A DNA stretch of 64,000 nt from Brachypodius melanocephalos (taxonomy: Eukaryota > Chordata > Aves > Passeriformes > Pycnonotidae): positions 13,406,984 to 13,470,983 of the forward strand of contig VZSR01001479.1 in NCBI GenBank assembly GCA_013398615.1, written 5' to 3'. Positions 51,390-63,930 of this stretch are shown here, piece by piece. A program made the translations under genes and the position numbers. Each line of letters begins with the position of its first letter. Positions within the stretch are counted from its first letter, which is position 1. The notes below the pieces were generated by a model, which was not told the origin of the DNA, did no database searches, and was given only the letters and a program-made list of their open reading frames with translations.

Positions 51390-51760
51390 CCAGCAGCTTG
51401 ATCTCTCGCTGGTTTAGTACATCTTAACAGCGATCTTTTGTCCTCAGCTGCAAGGTGATTCCTAAATATGCCTTCCAAGGTTTTGTTTGCAAATGACAAT
51501 CAGTAATTTATACAATAAGTGTTTACATTATTTGCAACAATAGAGACCACTGGCAATAGAATTGCCATGTGGAAACTAACTGATTATATCGTAAAGGCAC
51601 AATTTGTTCAATAGGCAAATTAAAGCATCTATGCCCTCTGCAAAATCCCCATGAGTGGATTTATTTGGGTTGGTGGACATCTGGTTAATCCTAGCTGTCT
51701 TCTCTTGGATGCTGATGTGAATTCCTCACATTGTGAGGAAATTTCTTGTTAGCTGTTAGC
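51390..51760. promoter_or_regulatory. Candidate conserved noncoding element
   Basis: Non-repetitive block with GTGTTTACATTA (FOX-like, about 51519) and TTTGCAACAATAG (SOX/CEBP-like, about 51531). It also carries a perfect 9-bp inverted repeat around a single base at 51722-51740 (TTCCTCACA-T-TGTGAGGAA), whose centre ACATTGT is a SOX-type core. No coding frame. Regulatory role inferred. Confidence 0.35.
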
Positions 51761-53692
51761 TAAAACCAATGAGATTTGACTCAGCTTTCCATACCCATGG
51801 AAGGCAGCCAGGATGTTGTTTGGAGAATGCATGCAAAGTGTTCCCTGAGCACTTCTCAGCTGTTGTCTGTTCCTGATGCTCTGGGTACAGGCAAAAACTC
51901 TACACCACAATTCATAGGGAAGTTTGATGCATTTGTGGATGGAGAAGGCAAATGAGTATTTTCACCTTGATTCTAGCAGCTGCCTACTGCTTGCTCAAAA
52001 CCAGAGGTATTTGTGTCTATTCCAGTAGTAAGTCACCAGTACTGGAAACATCCATCTGTCTTCTTTGGGGACAGTATGTGAAAGGAGAAGCGTTGAAAGT
52101 GAGCAGAACATCTCAATCACTTTGATTCCTCAGTATTCCCTTAACTTTGTCTTTCAGAAGGGTGACCCTGATGTAGCCTAGGTGAGGCATTTTCCCCTGT
52201 GCCTCCATCTCCTTGCTACTGATGAAGATCTCATGGAACACAGCTGTCTTCATCACTGAGGCTCATGACGTACTGCTGAGTGGAGGTGCGTGGATTTGCA
52301 TCTCTTTATCTTCAACATCTAGCAAAAGGTAATCTTGCACCAATAACTTTTCCTTTCTTGAGATACTTTACAAGTGTGGGACAGTAAAGGTTCTGTGTTT
52401 TGTTCAAAATCTATGCAAGCACATCAAAAAAAGAAAAAAAATTAAGTGAAAGCTTTCAATGTGCTGATCTATCTTTAGCATATGACTTTACTTCAGGTAT
52501 CCAAAGAATGTGACTGAAGTTCTCTTCATGTCTGGAGATGAGTCTGATAAATATGATGTAAGAACCATAAATCAGGAGAAGCAATTGGAAGCAGTGACTG
52601 CTGTTATATTATTCCACTTGACCGAGTGCAATTTTTATTACATTTGCAAGATGTAAGGACCCCACAAGGTTGAAAATGTGACCTATTTTTCTGTCATTCA
52701 GTAAAAAATCCATAGCAATATTTGCATTGAAATGTTACTCACGGTTGGGTCTGGAGTTCCAAAATTTACTGATGTAACAGCTCTCTAAGAAATATTGCTA
52801 GAGATCTCTGCAAAATACGGACTTGAGATTGATGGTCAGATGGAATCAATCCAGTTTAATATCTAAACTACCACAAACACTTGGAAAATCTCTGCTGGCT
52901 ACTTATTGATTAATGTTAGTGAAACATTACTAACTATGGCACGCTCCAGGCAGGCAGGATGTTGTAAATATACTCTGCATATATTTGATAGCCAGCAGTC
53001 CAGGACACACAATTTGCACAGAAATCCTAAAATTCAAATGAAAATATGAGGGGTTTTTTGTTGTTCCAATTCTCTTATGGCCTTTAAATGAGTAATTTCC
53101 AGGCCAAATGAAACAGACCATAAATCATTGAATGTTTAGGATTTGAAAACTCTACACTTTTTAGAGTGTGATCAGCCCTTAGCTGAATTGGATTACAAAG
53201 GAAGCAAAATCTCCTTTATTTTTCGGTTCTTTGGGAATACTACTTTCCCCAGAAATCTCATTGCAGTTTACCAAAACTGAGGATAGAAGCAGGTAATTCA
53301 GTAACTTACATTAAGAATTATTTGGTCTATTCTCTCCTTTTAAGACATGCAAACTAGGTAAATGTTGAATTTTTAACGTACTCCTGAGCACTCCCTGCCA
53401 AGAACTGGTTGTCAGAAGTTGTCAGTGCACACCAAGACCACATCTCATATTCAGAGAAAGAAAAGGGCAGTACTTGAGAAGTGTCATCCATGAATATGGA
53501 ATGTAATAAGCTGATTTGCAGTGAAGTTCATTGGCACATAAATACAAAAACAATGAAAAAAACCCAAAAAAACAACAACAAAAAAAACCCCTTGAGAAAT
53601 ATTTAACATTTTTGTGGTGTAAAATAAATAATTTTATGCACAACAGAATCTGTTTGTATGAGCAATTACATTTCCCTTTACTGAGCTTATAA

Positions 53693-53730
53693 ATCCATCC
53701 ATACATACATACATATTATATATATATAAA
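53693..53730 (+). repeat. (CATA)n/(TA)n microsatellite
   Basis: ATCC/ATAC tetramers grade into TATATATATA. Confidence 0.9.
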
Positions 53731-54399
53731 GAAAAGTCTTTGTAAATATCCATTGTATTATCTTGGAATTATTGGCCAGATAGAATGTTGTAGTAGAACA
53801 CAAAATCATCTTCTTGTCTGAATTACTCTCACCATGGAAAAAATTGGAAAAAATATTATTTTGTGCCAACCAGTTGCACCCCACTGCACACACGGATGTC
53901 TCTTAAAGCCATCAAGATAATATCTGAGCATGTAATCATAGCTGGAACAGTAAGGAATCCTCTTTTTCTGCCGCAGCCAAACAGCACATTGAGCCCACAA
54001 AGACATGACCAACACTGTCACTCACAGTCAAAGTTAGAAACTAGATTTCTGCCTTGAGATATCTTTTTTTTTCCCCTCAAATGTGCAGGCAGGATATTTT
54101 GAAGACAACCCTAGCATATTAAGTAACTTCCATAGCTAAGGCTAAAACTGCAAGCTTTGCAAGTCACCAGAAATTTTGGGCCAGAAACAAAGTAGGCTTA
54201 AATTATGTTTAAGAAGTGTTTCTAGGTCTGTACAACTGTCCATTGCCAGTTCTTTTTCCAAATCTTCTTTCTATGATATGGATTATGAAGGTAATAAGTC
54301 CTGCTGTATTTACCATACAAAAAAGTTTTAATTGCTTCAACCAATCTGACTATATGTATTTTATTCAGCATTTGTTGTATAACTCTTAAACATACCAGC

Positions 54400-54437
54400 T
54401 ATATATATATATACACACACATATATATATATGTATA
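54400..54437. repeat. (TA)n(CA)n(TA)n compound microsatellite
   Basis: About 12 bases of TA, then ACACACAC, then a further TA run of about 14 bases. The TA arms are mutually complementary and can form a hairpin with the CA segment in the loop. Confidence 0.95.
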
Positions 54438-54658
54438 AAATTGTGTTTCTAACTAGATCTCTGCTTCAAGGAAAGAAAAGTAACTTTCTTTTAAAATCTT
54501 AGTTTGCAAGATGTTGAATGCTCCAGGCACCCTAGAATATGCAATGGGTGCTCAGCACCACACAGGAAGTGCACAGCTCTTGACAGCATCCATTTATTTA
54601 CTGCTCCATTGGCAACTTTCTGTTACCCCAACCAAAAAAACTGCTACGTGTTTTGGTT

Positions 54659-54664
<6 letters not shown>

Positions 54665-54691
<27 letters not shown>
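54665..54691 (+). repeat. Poly(T)27 tract
   Basis: Twenty-seven consecutive T bases followed by AAATTTAGG. No recognisable retrocopy sequence lies on either side. Confidence 0.9.
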
Positions 54692-54699
<8 letters not shown>

Positions 54700-57359
54700 G
54701 AAATTTGCCATTTTGGTCAGGTTTTGTTGGGGGGAAAAAAGCGTACGCAACTGGTAAATATAAGTTGTCTTTGCTTTCACCATGGTTCTAACTTTACATT
54801 AAAGTTCTGTTGTTGAATTCTGCTTTTAAAAGCAAACCAAACATATTCTACACTGCAAGAAGTCTGTGGGTACCTACACGGAACAAATGCATTTGTTCTC
54901 TAAGTGGTCATTTTCCATAAAAGCACATTAAAGTACAATTTATCCAGTTTACAAAAACACTGTAATATTTCTGTGTTTAGCATTATGTTCATGGATGGAT
55001 GACTATTCTACAACAGAATGTAGTATTTACTGCACTTGCAATTTTCTACACTTCCTGGCCACCATTAACTAAGAAAGATGAACTGTGAACAAGTCTAATA
55101 GATCCTGGTCTTTTAGAACACTGTAGTTTTTTTGTAGAATAAACTGGCTGGAAGCACAGAAAAAGAGCATCACTTTGTTGATTTAAGTGAACTCTTGCAG
55201 CCCAGAATTTGGACCTTGTTGTTCTGGGCATTTATGAAGCTGGATGAATTATTTGTTACTTCTATTTAAATACGGTTCTTGTTAAATTGATTAAGGGCAA
55301 GATTTACAAAACTTCATTGCTGGGAACATTGCTATCTGGACAGAAGGAGAGGGGAAAGGAGCTGCATTGGCTCAGGAAAAAGACAGGGATCAGAGAATGG
55401 TTTGACTGGTTTGGTGCACGGTTTCTGTTTCTAGGAACAAAATCACTCACTAACAAAAACAGTTGCTTTCAGTGGTCCACTACAGCCTAACAACAGTGTT
55501 GAAATTATTTTGCCATTAACATGGACCAAAAAAATTTGTGACTTAAAATTTACATCAAGACAGACCAGATCCACAGCACCCTTAAAATCCTCAATGTAGC
55601 ATCCTACAGACTGAAACTAGTCTTTGATGAAATTTTTGACACATCCAAAATTTTTCCTACTCCATTTGTGCTGGTACGATGCTTGGATTTGATCAGCCTA
55701 TCTGAGCTGTTAGTAGCTGTTGTCTTGTCTTTAGTGGCTATGTGTGTTTTTTAGTTCCAAACAAAGGGGTTAAAATCACATGGTTTGATATATTCTGGGA
55801 TCTCTTCCCAAAGATATCGAGAAACAGAACGTCAAAGGAAGGAAGCCACGGGATTGTGCAAGATCCATAGTGGTGCCCACCCTCAGCTTGCCTAGCAGCT
55901 TGTTTCTGGGATGCAGGTATTTTGGGCACTACAAGGGACTCCCCACATGTAGGGAGGGCAGTACCTTAGAAAGCTAGTGAATTATGCATAGTTTTTAAGG
56001 GGACTTTATCTGCATTTTGTCTTTGTGAAAAATGCTATCATTTTCCATTTTTTTTTCCTATTGCTATACAATTATACATTTTTTTAATATCTCATCAAGT
56101 TTTTCACCACTGTTACAGGGAAATGGACCAGGCTGGTTGGGCAAGATTTTATAACCTTGTACAAACAGCAAAACTGAAGGTCATATGAAGTAGTGCTACC
56201 AAAAGCAACTGACTGAGCAATAGAGAGTCAGTAGTAATTTAATTAGCTGCTTATAGCAGTCATAGCATGAAAAGCCAGCTGTGTAACTGCAGCCTTCACA
56301 ATTTCCAGCAGAAAAGTAACACAAAAACAACCCCAAATATATTCTTCAGGATTCTCAAGTCTAAGGGCATTTATTTGCCTTTAGTAACATGAATAGTAAA
56401 CTCCCCAGAGGAGTTTGCTAATGACTACATACACTTGTTATATTACATATGCTTATGATGTTGGATTTTAAAATAAATAAATAGAGATGTGGATGTAATG
56501 AAGGCTTTTGACGGATGTGGAAATGGAAATGGCAAAACAACTTTGAGTTTTCACCACATGGAAGTGTTTTTGAAAGGTTTTTGAACATAGATATGTTCCC
56601 CATATTGGGAAAGTGGGAAAGCAACTCATCATCATTGTAGGAGCTAAACATGGCAGTAATATTGCTCATAGCAGAAGCAGGAATGGAAGCCCAGAGGGGA
56701 CATGCACTGTGGCAGTGCCTCATGGCAATTCCTGGGCATCCTTCCTGTCTTCACTTAATGGTGTGACCTCAAGAGCTGGAAGATTGTTGTGAGGTATGCT
56801 GCTGTTGTGGGATATATGACAACAACATCTTCTAGAAGAGAGGGAGTTCAGGGTTTTTTTTTTTTATTCCCCCCAAATCTACCAGCTTGGTTTCTGCTTA
56901 TTGACAACAGTCTTGTATGAGCTCCAACCCAGGTCCATGTGGGCTTTGTGCTAAACATACAATTTGGTTTGCTTTTCTCCTTTGGATACTTCTCAGTGGT
57001 AAAAGTAATATTGCCCCTCACAACCCCACAGACACCAGTGGGACTACTGGGAGCTGGAGCTGTCACTGCCAGCCATGAGAGATTCACGAGTGCACAGCTC
57101 ACTTTTGGAACTAATTAATTATGTCATGAAAGGGAGATTTATTCTTCCCCCCTCCTTCCAGCCCCCACCTTCCCCCAGTCCTTGCTAATCTTGCTTTCTG
57201 GATAAAAGGGGGAAAATGAGGAAGGTGTTTAGCAGTCTCAGTTGTCTCTGAGATTCAAATCACAGGATGAAGCCAGATAGCAAAACAAGTGCAGGGACTG
57301 CCTGCTCTGCTTGTTTTCTCTGCAAGAATCAGTTTCAAATATTAGGTGGATTTTTTTTC

Positions 57360-57900
57360 CCTGTTGCAATTAACGAAGAAAAATGTTTCAAAGCTGTATA
57401 ATTAAAGGCCAGCATTTTATTCGATTTTAAAATAGCCTTTATGAAATCTACTCCTGCCACTGGTAATTACAATGTACATCTTAATACACCTCTGCTAGGC
57501 CTGAGCTGGAGATAACAGTCCTGTGTGTATTGCATTTGGCTTGTGCATAGAAGGTAAAATCCTTTATCTTATCTCAATCTCCAAACAACCAGCCTCTCTT
57601 CCAATTCAGCCCTAATCTTCTTAGTAAATAATACTGATATTTTTCACCATAACAAAAATGGAGCTGGCAGATTCAGACTGATAACACCGCTCATTTACAC
57701 ACCATTCTCTGTTAAAATCTGCCTGATTTTTCTTAATCTCTTTAACTCATCAAAAAATACTTTTTTACATTCAGCCATGGTAACTTCCTTGCTACCAAAT
57801 AATATTGTTATAAATAAATCTGTTGAATACAGCTGCCTCTTTGGGTAAATACTGGAACTCCTTTCTTTCCTGGCTTGTTTCCTTGAAAAATAACAAATTG
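57360..57900. promoter_or_regulatory. Candidate conserved noncoding element
   Basis: Non-repetitive AT-rich block with homeodomain and GATA-like words: GGTAATTACAATG near 57460, CTTTATCTTATCTCAATC near 57562-57580 (two adjacent inverted GATA cores), and GGAGATAACAG near 57508. No coding frame. Inference from texture only. Confidence 0.35.
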
Positions 57901-59869
57901 TTTTGTCGAGTTTAATTTTGCTATAAAATTTGGTATTCTAACAAAATTACCTAAAATTATTACTTAACTGAGATCATGCCTAAAAGTCTCTTTTTTTTCC
58001 CCCACAGGATGTCATCTCACTTCACTTCTCTTGAGAACGCTACCTTTGCACTGCCATCCCTTCCTTTGCAGTGGCTTATCTTTAAAACAAGGGAAATTAT
58101 AACCTAAATATTTGGATTTTTATAGCCTATTAATTATCTCTGTATGATTTCTTAAATTGTAAAAAAACACTGCTGAGAGAATGGCAGGGGAAAACACGTG
58201 GATATCCGGACTTCTGCTTACAGTGATTAAATGGGAGGAATATGCTTAAATTTGACTAGCTTGTTTCAGCAGCAACCTAAACTCTAAGTGACACAGACAT
58301 TGGGGACCTGTCCTAACGTGGCAAAAAAATCCATGTAAGTAAACACTAACTCAAACTAAACTAAACTTTACCCCAAACCTGCTTCCACCCATTGCTGTGC
58401 AATGGACTACAGGATATACCACACCAGCAATTTTGGATTTCTCACATCAAAGAAAACAGTCTGACAATCAAGAGCAGAAGATGGCTCAGAATTTCCAGAT
58501 GTTACAGCTGGCAGGAGTAGGTATTTGTTTTCTGTAGAGCCTGTGAACCTGAAATGCTAGTTCCTTCCTCCACTAGAATTTGGTGGATACATTTAAAAGC
58601 ATGGCAAAAAAGGGATGCCATTAACTTTAAGGAGGGTTTTCCAGGGTCACTTTTACACCCCTCTTTCTTACTTACTAAAGGTTGCGGAAGTATCTTTCAG
58701 AAGCAAGGCTGCACATGTTCATTATGACGCAATAATTTCCTATTTCAAGGCTTGGAACATTGCTGACATGCTTCCAGGTGTGTTAATTGGGCTGTTTTAA
58801 TAGGAAAACCCCTACAACATCACCATCCAGGTTGGGATGATGGAAAAGATGAATCAGTTTCTTTAGATAATCTGTCATCTTTGTTTCCCTTCTAACACCA
58901 ATGAGTACCTGATACCTTGTAAGGCTCATGTGAAATGAGGTGTGTAGTTAGCAAGGGGTGGGGGACATTAGACTGGGCCAACAGATGACCACTGGCAGGG
59001 CTCCAAAACAGGTCCCTGACTGCTGTGGATCACTGCTGTTGCTTCTGTCACTCCTTTGGTCACACAGGTGTGCTGGAGTGCCAGAGCGCTTTAGAAGGAA
59101 GCACTATATGAAGCTGAGAGAAACAAAAGATCCCTGCCTGATAGGCTGACATTTAGGTCTAAATGTTATATATAGATGTTCCCTGAAAGATGTAAGTAGC
59201 TCCCTCAGTCTGACCAGTTCTTAGCACTGACTCCTGATAATATCCATCACACAGGAGACACAAAGGGTCAGAGCCTTACTACAGACTTGAAGAAGAAAGC
59301 TTACATCCTCAATGTGAGTTAAGGTACATGTGTTTATTTTCTAATGACAGTCTCAGTATTTATAGGTATTCCTGACTGAGTTCTTGTTGGTTTAGTCTTT
59401 ATTTTCTCGCTCATTTTAGTTAGCCCCCTCTGCACCCAGGTGCAGAATCAAAAAATCCTGTTTTGATTTGTCTTGCCTGAGACTGTTTAGCAGGACTGTA
59501 TTAACACTTACAGTGAGATCTCAGCAGAGATTTTCATAATGGAGCTAGTCATGCTCTATACACCTAAAATACACCTCCTGACATGTTCCTTGTGTGCCCT
59601 TTTTTACTGCAGTATCTCACTGCTTGCTCTCAGCTGTAGTGTGACAGACAGCTAACCCGGGGTTCCCCTCTAGCTCAGTCTTTTCTAACTGATTCCTAAT
59701 TTTTATTATTAGTTTCCAAATGCATTATCTTCATTTGGGAATAAGTGACTAGCTTCATTATCTTCAAAACACTGCTTCTCATCTCTTTCCTGTTACACCT
59801 GTCCTTACTGTCATCCAGCCATTTTCTGCATGATATCCTTCTCTCCTGTGTATTGATAGTGCCAACCTA
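57901..59869. other. No feature recognised
   Basis: Unique sequence without a supported gene, RNA or repeat. Confidence 0.45.
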
Positions 59870-60440
59870 TGCGGTGTCACCACATTCCAAATATTTGTGT
59901 CATGATCTTAATTGAAATAAGAAGGAGATCAGACCCATGACTGATCCATAAAGAATTCCACTGCTAACTGGTAACCCTCACGTTACTTTTCCTTTCAACA
60001 CTATCTTTTGCTGTCGTTCCTTGAGACAGTCTTTACCTATCTTTCAATTCCTCTACTAATCCCTATCTTCTGCAGCTTAACAAATAATTTCCCATGTGGC
60101 ACTATACCACACGTATTACTGAAGTCTAGATAGATGACATTGACTCCTTTCCCTTTGTCTAGAAAATCAGCTATCTTATCAAAGGAAGCTATTAAGCTGG
60201 TCTGCCTAGATCTCCCTTCTTTTATTATATATCCTGCTGCACTGTATCCAATAGTGCACCATATCCAGTAATTCCTTTACCTCCAAGCCTTTATTTATCT
60301 GTTCCTTCAAAACCTTTTCTAAAATGTGGCAAACTTTAAAGATTAAGTTAATGAACCAATACTGGCCAAAACATTTAATTTTTTCCCTTTCATTTACTAT
60401 ATTTTCTGTTCCCTGATCATATGGCACTATCTTTTCATGG
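59870..60440 (-). mobile_element. CR1-clade LINE fragment: broken reverse transcriptase domain
   Basis: Translating the minus strand gives pieces of a non-LTR reverse transcriptase in order. First, 60427-60206 includes KVCHILEKVLKEQI, matching the region before RT domain A. Then, in a different frame, 60174-60037 gives IADFLDKGKGVNVIYLDF and continues SNTCGIVPHGKLFVKL before a stop. This is RT domain A: the YLDF aspartate is kept, but the usual KAFD is changed. Then, after another frame shift, 59962-59910 gives SSGILYGSVMGLISF, matching the RT domain B SGxPQGS motif, with Q lost. Two frame changes and a stop in about 0.5 kb show a dead copy. The YxDD box and the 3' end are not visible below 59870. 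Orientation and clade are well supported; the exact CR1 subfamily is not resolved. Confidence 0.8.
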
Positions 60441-62229
60441 ATCTAGGGTTTGTTCCCACTTTTGACTTGAAAGACAAACTTCTCGAGTTTTTGACTTCAA
60501 GAAATTCAAGGTCTAATTCTAATCCAAATCTCTCAGTTGTTCATCATTCCACATGATTTAAAAACTCAATTGCATTAGTTCTCTTATTACTAGAGAACAC
60601 TTGTTCTGTAGTAATAAGTAAAATATTAGTTGCAACATTTTCCAAAGGCCTGTCATTTAATTCAAACTGCTTAGCTCATTACCCATCTTTGTCTTTCATA
60701 ACCAGATTTTCATTTGGCCCATAACAGTTTTAATGATGGCTGTTAGTGTCTTGCATTGAGATGAAGAGGTGGGGTTTTGCTTCATCCTTCAAAAGTGATG
60801 TCAAATGGATCCAGATAACTTCAGCACTGATGTATAGAAGTAGTGCATATATGGTGATAGATATATAGTGACTGTGAAGGAAAGGGAGCCTAGAATTAAA
60901 TGGGATGTTTTCCTAAGGAAACTGAGTAAAAATTGAAGTTGGGGAGAATATTTTCAAGTTGACGCTTACTTCATGCAGTTGTTTAAGACTATCCAAACAG
61001 GGCAGGAATATAATTTGCTGAACATCCACTCATGTGTATACTGATTTTTACAGCAGGCAAAAAGAAAGACACTATGAAATAGATGACAAAAAAATCAGGA
61101 CTAGCCCTGAGGTCCCAACTCACTTCTTATTCTGACTCGAAAATCTGACATAAACTATCCCGATTTGAATATAAGTTTGACTATGTACTCTTATCTCCCT
61201 CGGCATTAACAGTGTTTCCATATGAATGTCTGCAGAGGGCTGGCCAAAGGGCAGAACAGACAGCACACCTTGGATAAACTTACACTTGCAAATGTTGCTT
61301 TTATTTAAAATTTTTTTCAGCTACTCCATTTGCCTAATTTTACTGTTCTCCTACTCCCCAGTAAGCTGTTAGTTAAAAACTATGAATCCAGTTTCCCCTC
61401 AACTATGAGTACAGCTTCCCTGTATCCAGTCAGGGAGATACACTCCAAAAGCAAAATGATTGCAGCACTTGATGCCTTTTTAAGCTTCTCAGGACTTCCA
61501 GAATTAACTGGTCTGTGTCTGTTATATGCCTGTTTCAACTGAGTGTGTGGAACTATTCTACCATGTATGGCTCGTGAGCTGATTCACTGAATACTTTTAG
61601 CAATTTTTGTTTAGCCCTTAATGTGAATAAAATGAAAGCATATTCTCAGTACTGACAGAAATGTGAGTGTTCAAAGGTTCACTTCCTGACCAATATTTAA
61701 GGACCAAATGCTGTTCCTGATTACACTGGCCCCATATTTTTAGAGACTCTTACAGATGTCGAAGAGGAGAAGTGAGCATGCAGCCTTGGCATATACTTTC
61801 CAAACTTGGATGTTTCTGCTGCCTTGCCACTGAGCAGAACACATCCAAGTTCACGTGGGATGTAGGATTGTTATTTAAATCCCACAGTCAAACAAGAGAC
61901 ACGATTGTGTAGCTTTGTTCTCTCAGTCTCCACAAAGTTGTGTTCTCATATCAAATATCATGGTTTTTAGCTCACCACCTACTGTACTAGTATTCATCTC
62001 ATTGTTAAAAGATACCAGGCAAAGTGGTGCTTTGTTTATTCTTGCACATGTCAGTTATTTTTAGTGGTAGTGTGAGTGTGACACTACTGCCTTTTCCTGC
62101 AAGCCATGGGAACATGAAGTTCTACATAACATTCTTAAACATCTTAACGATGAAAGAGCCTTCAGGCTTTTTGTTAGGATCAGGATGGCATTTTTCGTTG
62201 TTTCTTGCTTTAGAAGAAGGCTATTTTTG
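60441..62229. other. No gene; possible extension of CR1 relic, then unique DNA
   Basis: The stretch 60441-60800 may be a further decayed upstream part of the CR1 open reading frame, but I could not recognise residues in it. The remainder is unique. No supported gene. Confidence 0.4.
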
Positions 62230-62285
62230 CTGTGAAGTGCTGCTCTCTTCTCTTCTACTGTGAAGGGCTGCTCTCTTCTTTTAGA
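62230..62285 (+). repeat. Tandem duplication of a 28-bp unit
   Basis: CTGTGAAGTGCTGCTCTCTT begins the first unit (62230-62257) and CTGTGAAGGGCTGCTCTCTT begins the second (62258-62285). The two differ at only a few positions. Copies of AGAAGAAG lie just before and at the end of the pair. Confidence 0.85.
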
Positions 62286-63249
62286 AGAAGTGAGTGTTCT
62301 GAGCGTGAGCTTTGGTGTTGGCCCAAAGGTGCAAATGTTGATGGGAAAGCAGAGACACATCACTGTGAGCTTGGCAGGCAGGGAGCAGCAGCCCTCACCT
62401 GGAAGGCTCTGCCATCCAGAGTGGTCTGGGACAGAGGGACATCAATGAGCCAAGAGGGATGCTGAAAATTGGTGAGAAAGTCTTGTAAGGAGGTACTTCC
62501 TTGAGAAGTCATGGTTCTGCTGAAACTAAATTACATGGCAAACATTCAACTTGATTTCAGCTGAATTCTCTTTTGAAAGAAAAAAAGGAAAAAAAGTCAA
62601 AATAATCCTTTTTAATATTTTTGGAGGTTCATTTTTCACTTGAAACTTTTTTTTGCTTTTGTATTATATTTTCTCTAATAAAATCGATTCTTTATTACAG
62701 AACAGATGATAACATTAACTTCAAATGAATGGCTTTGAGTGTTTTTCAAATAATTATTTGCAAGAAATTTTGAAATATCTGCACTTTAGTGCTGGCACAG
62801 AATGAAACTCTTGTCACCAAATCTCCTTCTGCAAGGCCTCTAGGTAAGTCTGCAGCTGATTTGGGAAGTAAGGATTGAATTTGGACTTGCCTCTCTGGCT
62901 AGCTCAGAAGCACTTGTGATTTCTAAGAAGTCTTGATCTGTGGTCCTTTAAAGTCACCAGAAACCTTTTCCCTGGCTGGAGCTTGGACCATAGACACAAA
63001 ACTTTGAACCCTTCAGTAGCATCACTGTCAGTATTTATCTGTTTCTTTAGTAGGGTGATGGGTGATGCACAAGGAACTCTAGAAGACATTTGTACGTAAC
63101 ATTACTGGAAGATGCATTGAGATGACGGCCCTTCTGGTCTTAATGTTAAGTACAGATAAAATTGAGACTTCCTAGTGCCCTGAGCTATTAAAACAGTCTG
63201 CAGATGTGGCTGAAGTACCCCTTTTCCTTAATTTATTGGGTTTTTGCAG
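62286..63249. other. No feature recognised
   Basis: Unique sequence with A-rich runs at 62579-62597. No supported gene. Confidence 0.45.
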
Positions 63250-63930
63250 TGATTTAGCAAAGATGCATTTTGCATTAGGACTTTCTTTCACACCTGTATA
63301 ATTTATGCTGTTGGGTTGCCAATGTTTTTAAAACAGTATAGCTGTCAATTGCTTGTGTAATGGCACATTTTGTAATATTATCAAATGACATATAACTTGT
63401 TAAATTACATTGAAAAATATTGGAGATAATTGCACTATAATTAAATGACAATAATAATGAGACAATATTAGCTGCTGCCATCAATTATGTAAGAATTATA
63501 TATTTTTCAAAAAAAACCTTGCCTAGTGGTTGAAAACACACTTCAGTCAAAACTCTGCTGATGCTTTTAATATTTATAAAGATGTTAACCTTTGAATTCA
63601 CATTCAGGTGTTTATACAATGCCCAGAGAACATCTACATTTCAGAAGCCCTCTGAGGTTCTTTTAGAGACGTTTTATTAATTACTTATATATTGTACATT
63701 TTTGATCACGCTTTTTGTTTGTTTCATATCTGGGTCATTAACAAGTTGTTAAAAAAATCAGGCCTGATAATCTAATAAAATTGGATTTCCATGTAAATTT
63801 TCTGTTGACTTTTGGATAGTGTTCAGTGCTATTGTCTCTTGTTGAGGGCACATCTCTTCAGCACGGTCCAATTAATGCCATTTTCAAACATCAACACTAG
63901 CACTAACGCTTACATATTTTCACCTCTGAA
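63250..63930. promoter_or_regulatory. Candidate conserved noncoding element
   Basis: AT-rich but non-repetitive. Words such as TATAATTAAATGACAATAATAA (63434-63455) combine a homeodomain core with SOX-like ACAATA; TTATTAATTACTTATATA lies near 63675-63692 and GTCCAATTAATGCC near 63866. No coding frame. Regulatory role is inferred; the block may extend past the window end. Confidence 0.3.

Larger units (their letters stand above)
48976..51390. other. No gene; unique DNA with microsatellites
   Basis: No supported gene. The 114-codon (49055-49399) and 115-codon (50001-50348) plus-strand frames have no recognisable domains. Microsatellites inside are listed separately. Confidence 0.45.
51761..57359. 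other. No gene; unique DNA with simple repeats
   Basis: No supported coding sequence or RNA gene. Open frames of up to 101 codons (56418-56723, minus strand) have no recognisable domain. The C-rich stretch 57145-57180 is low complexity. Confidence 0.45.
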
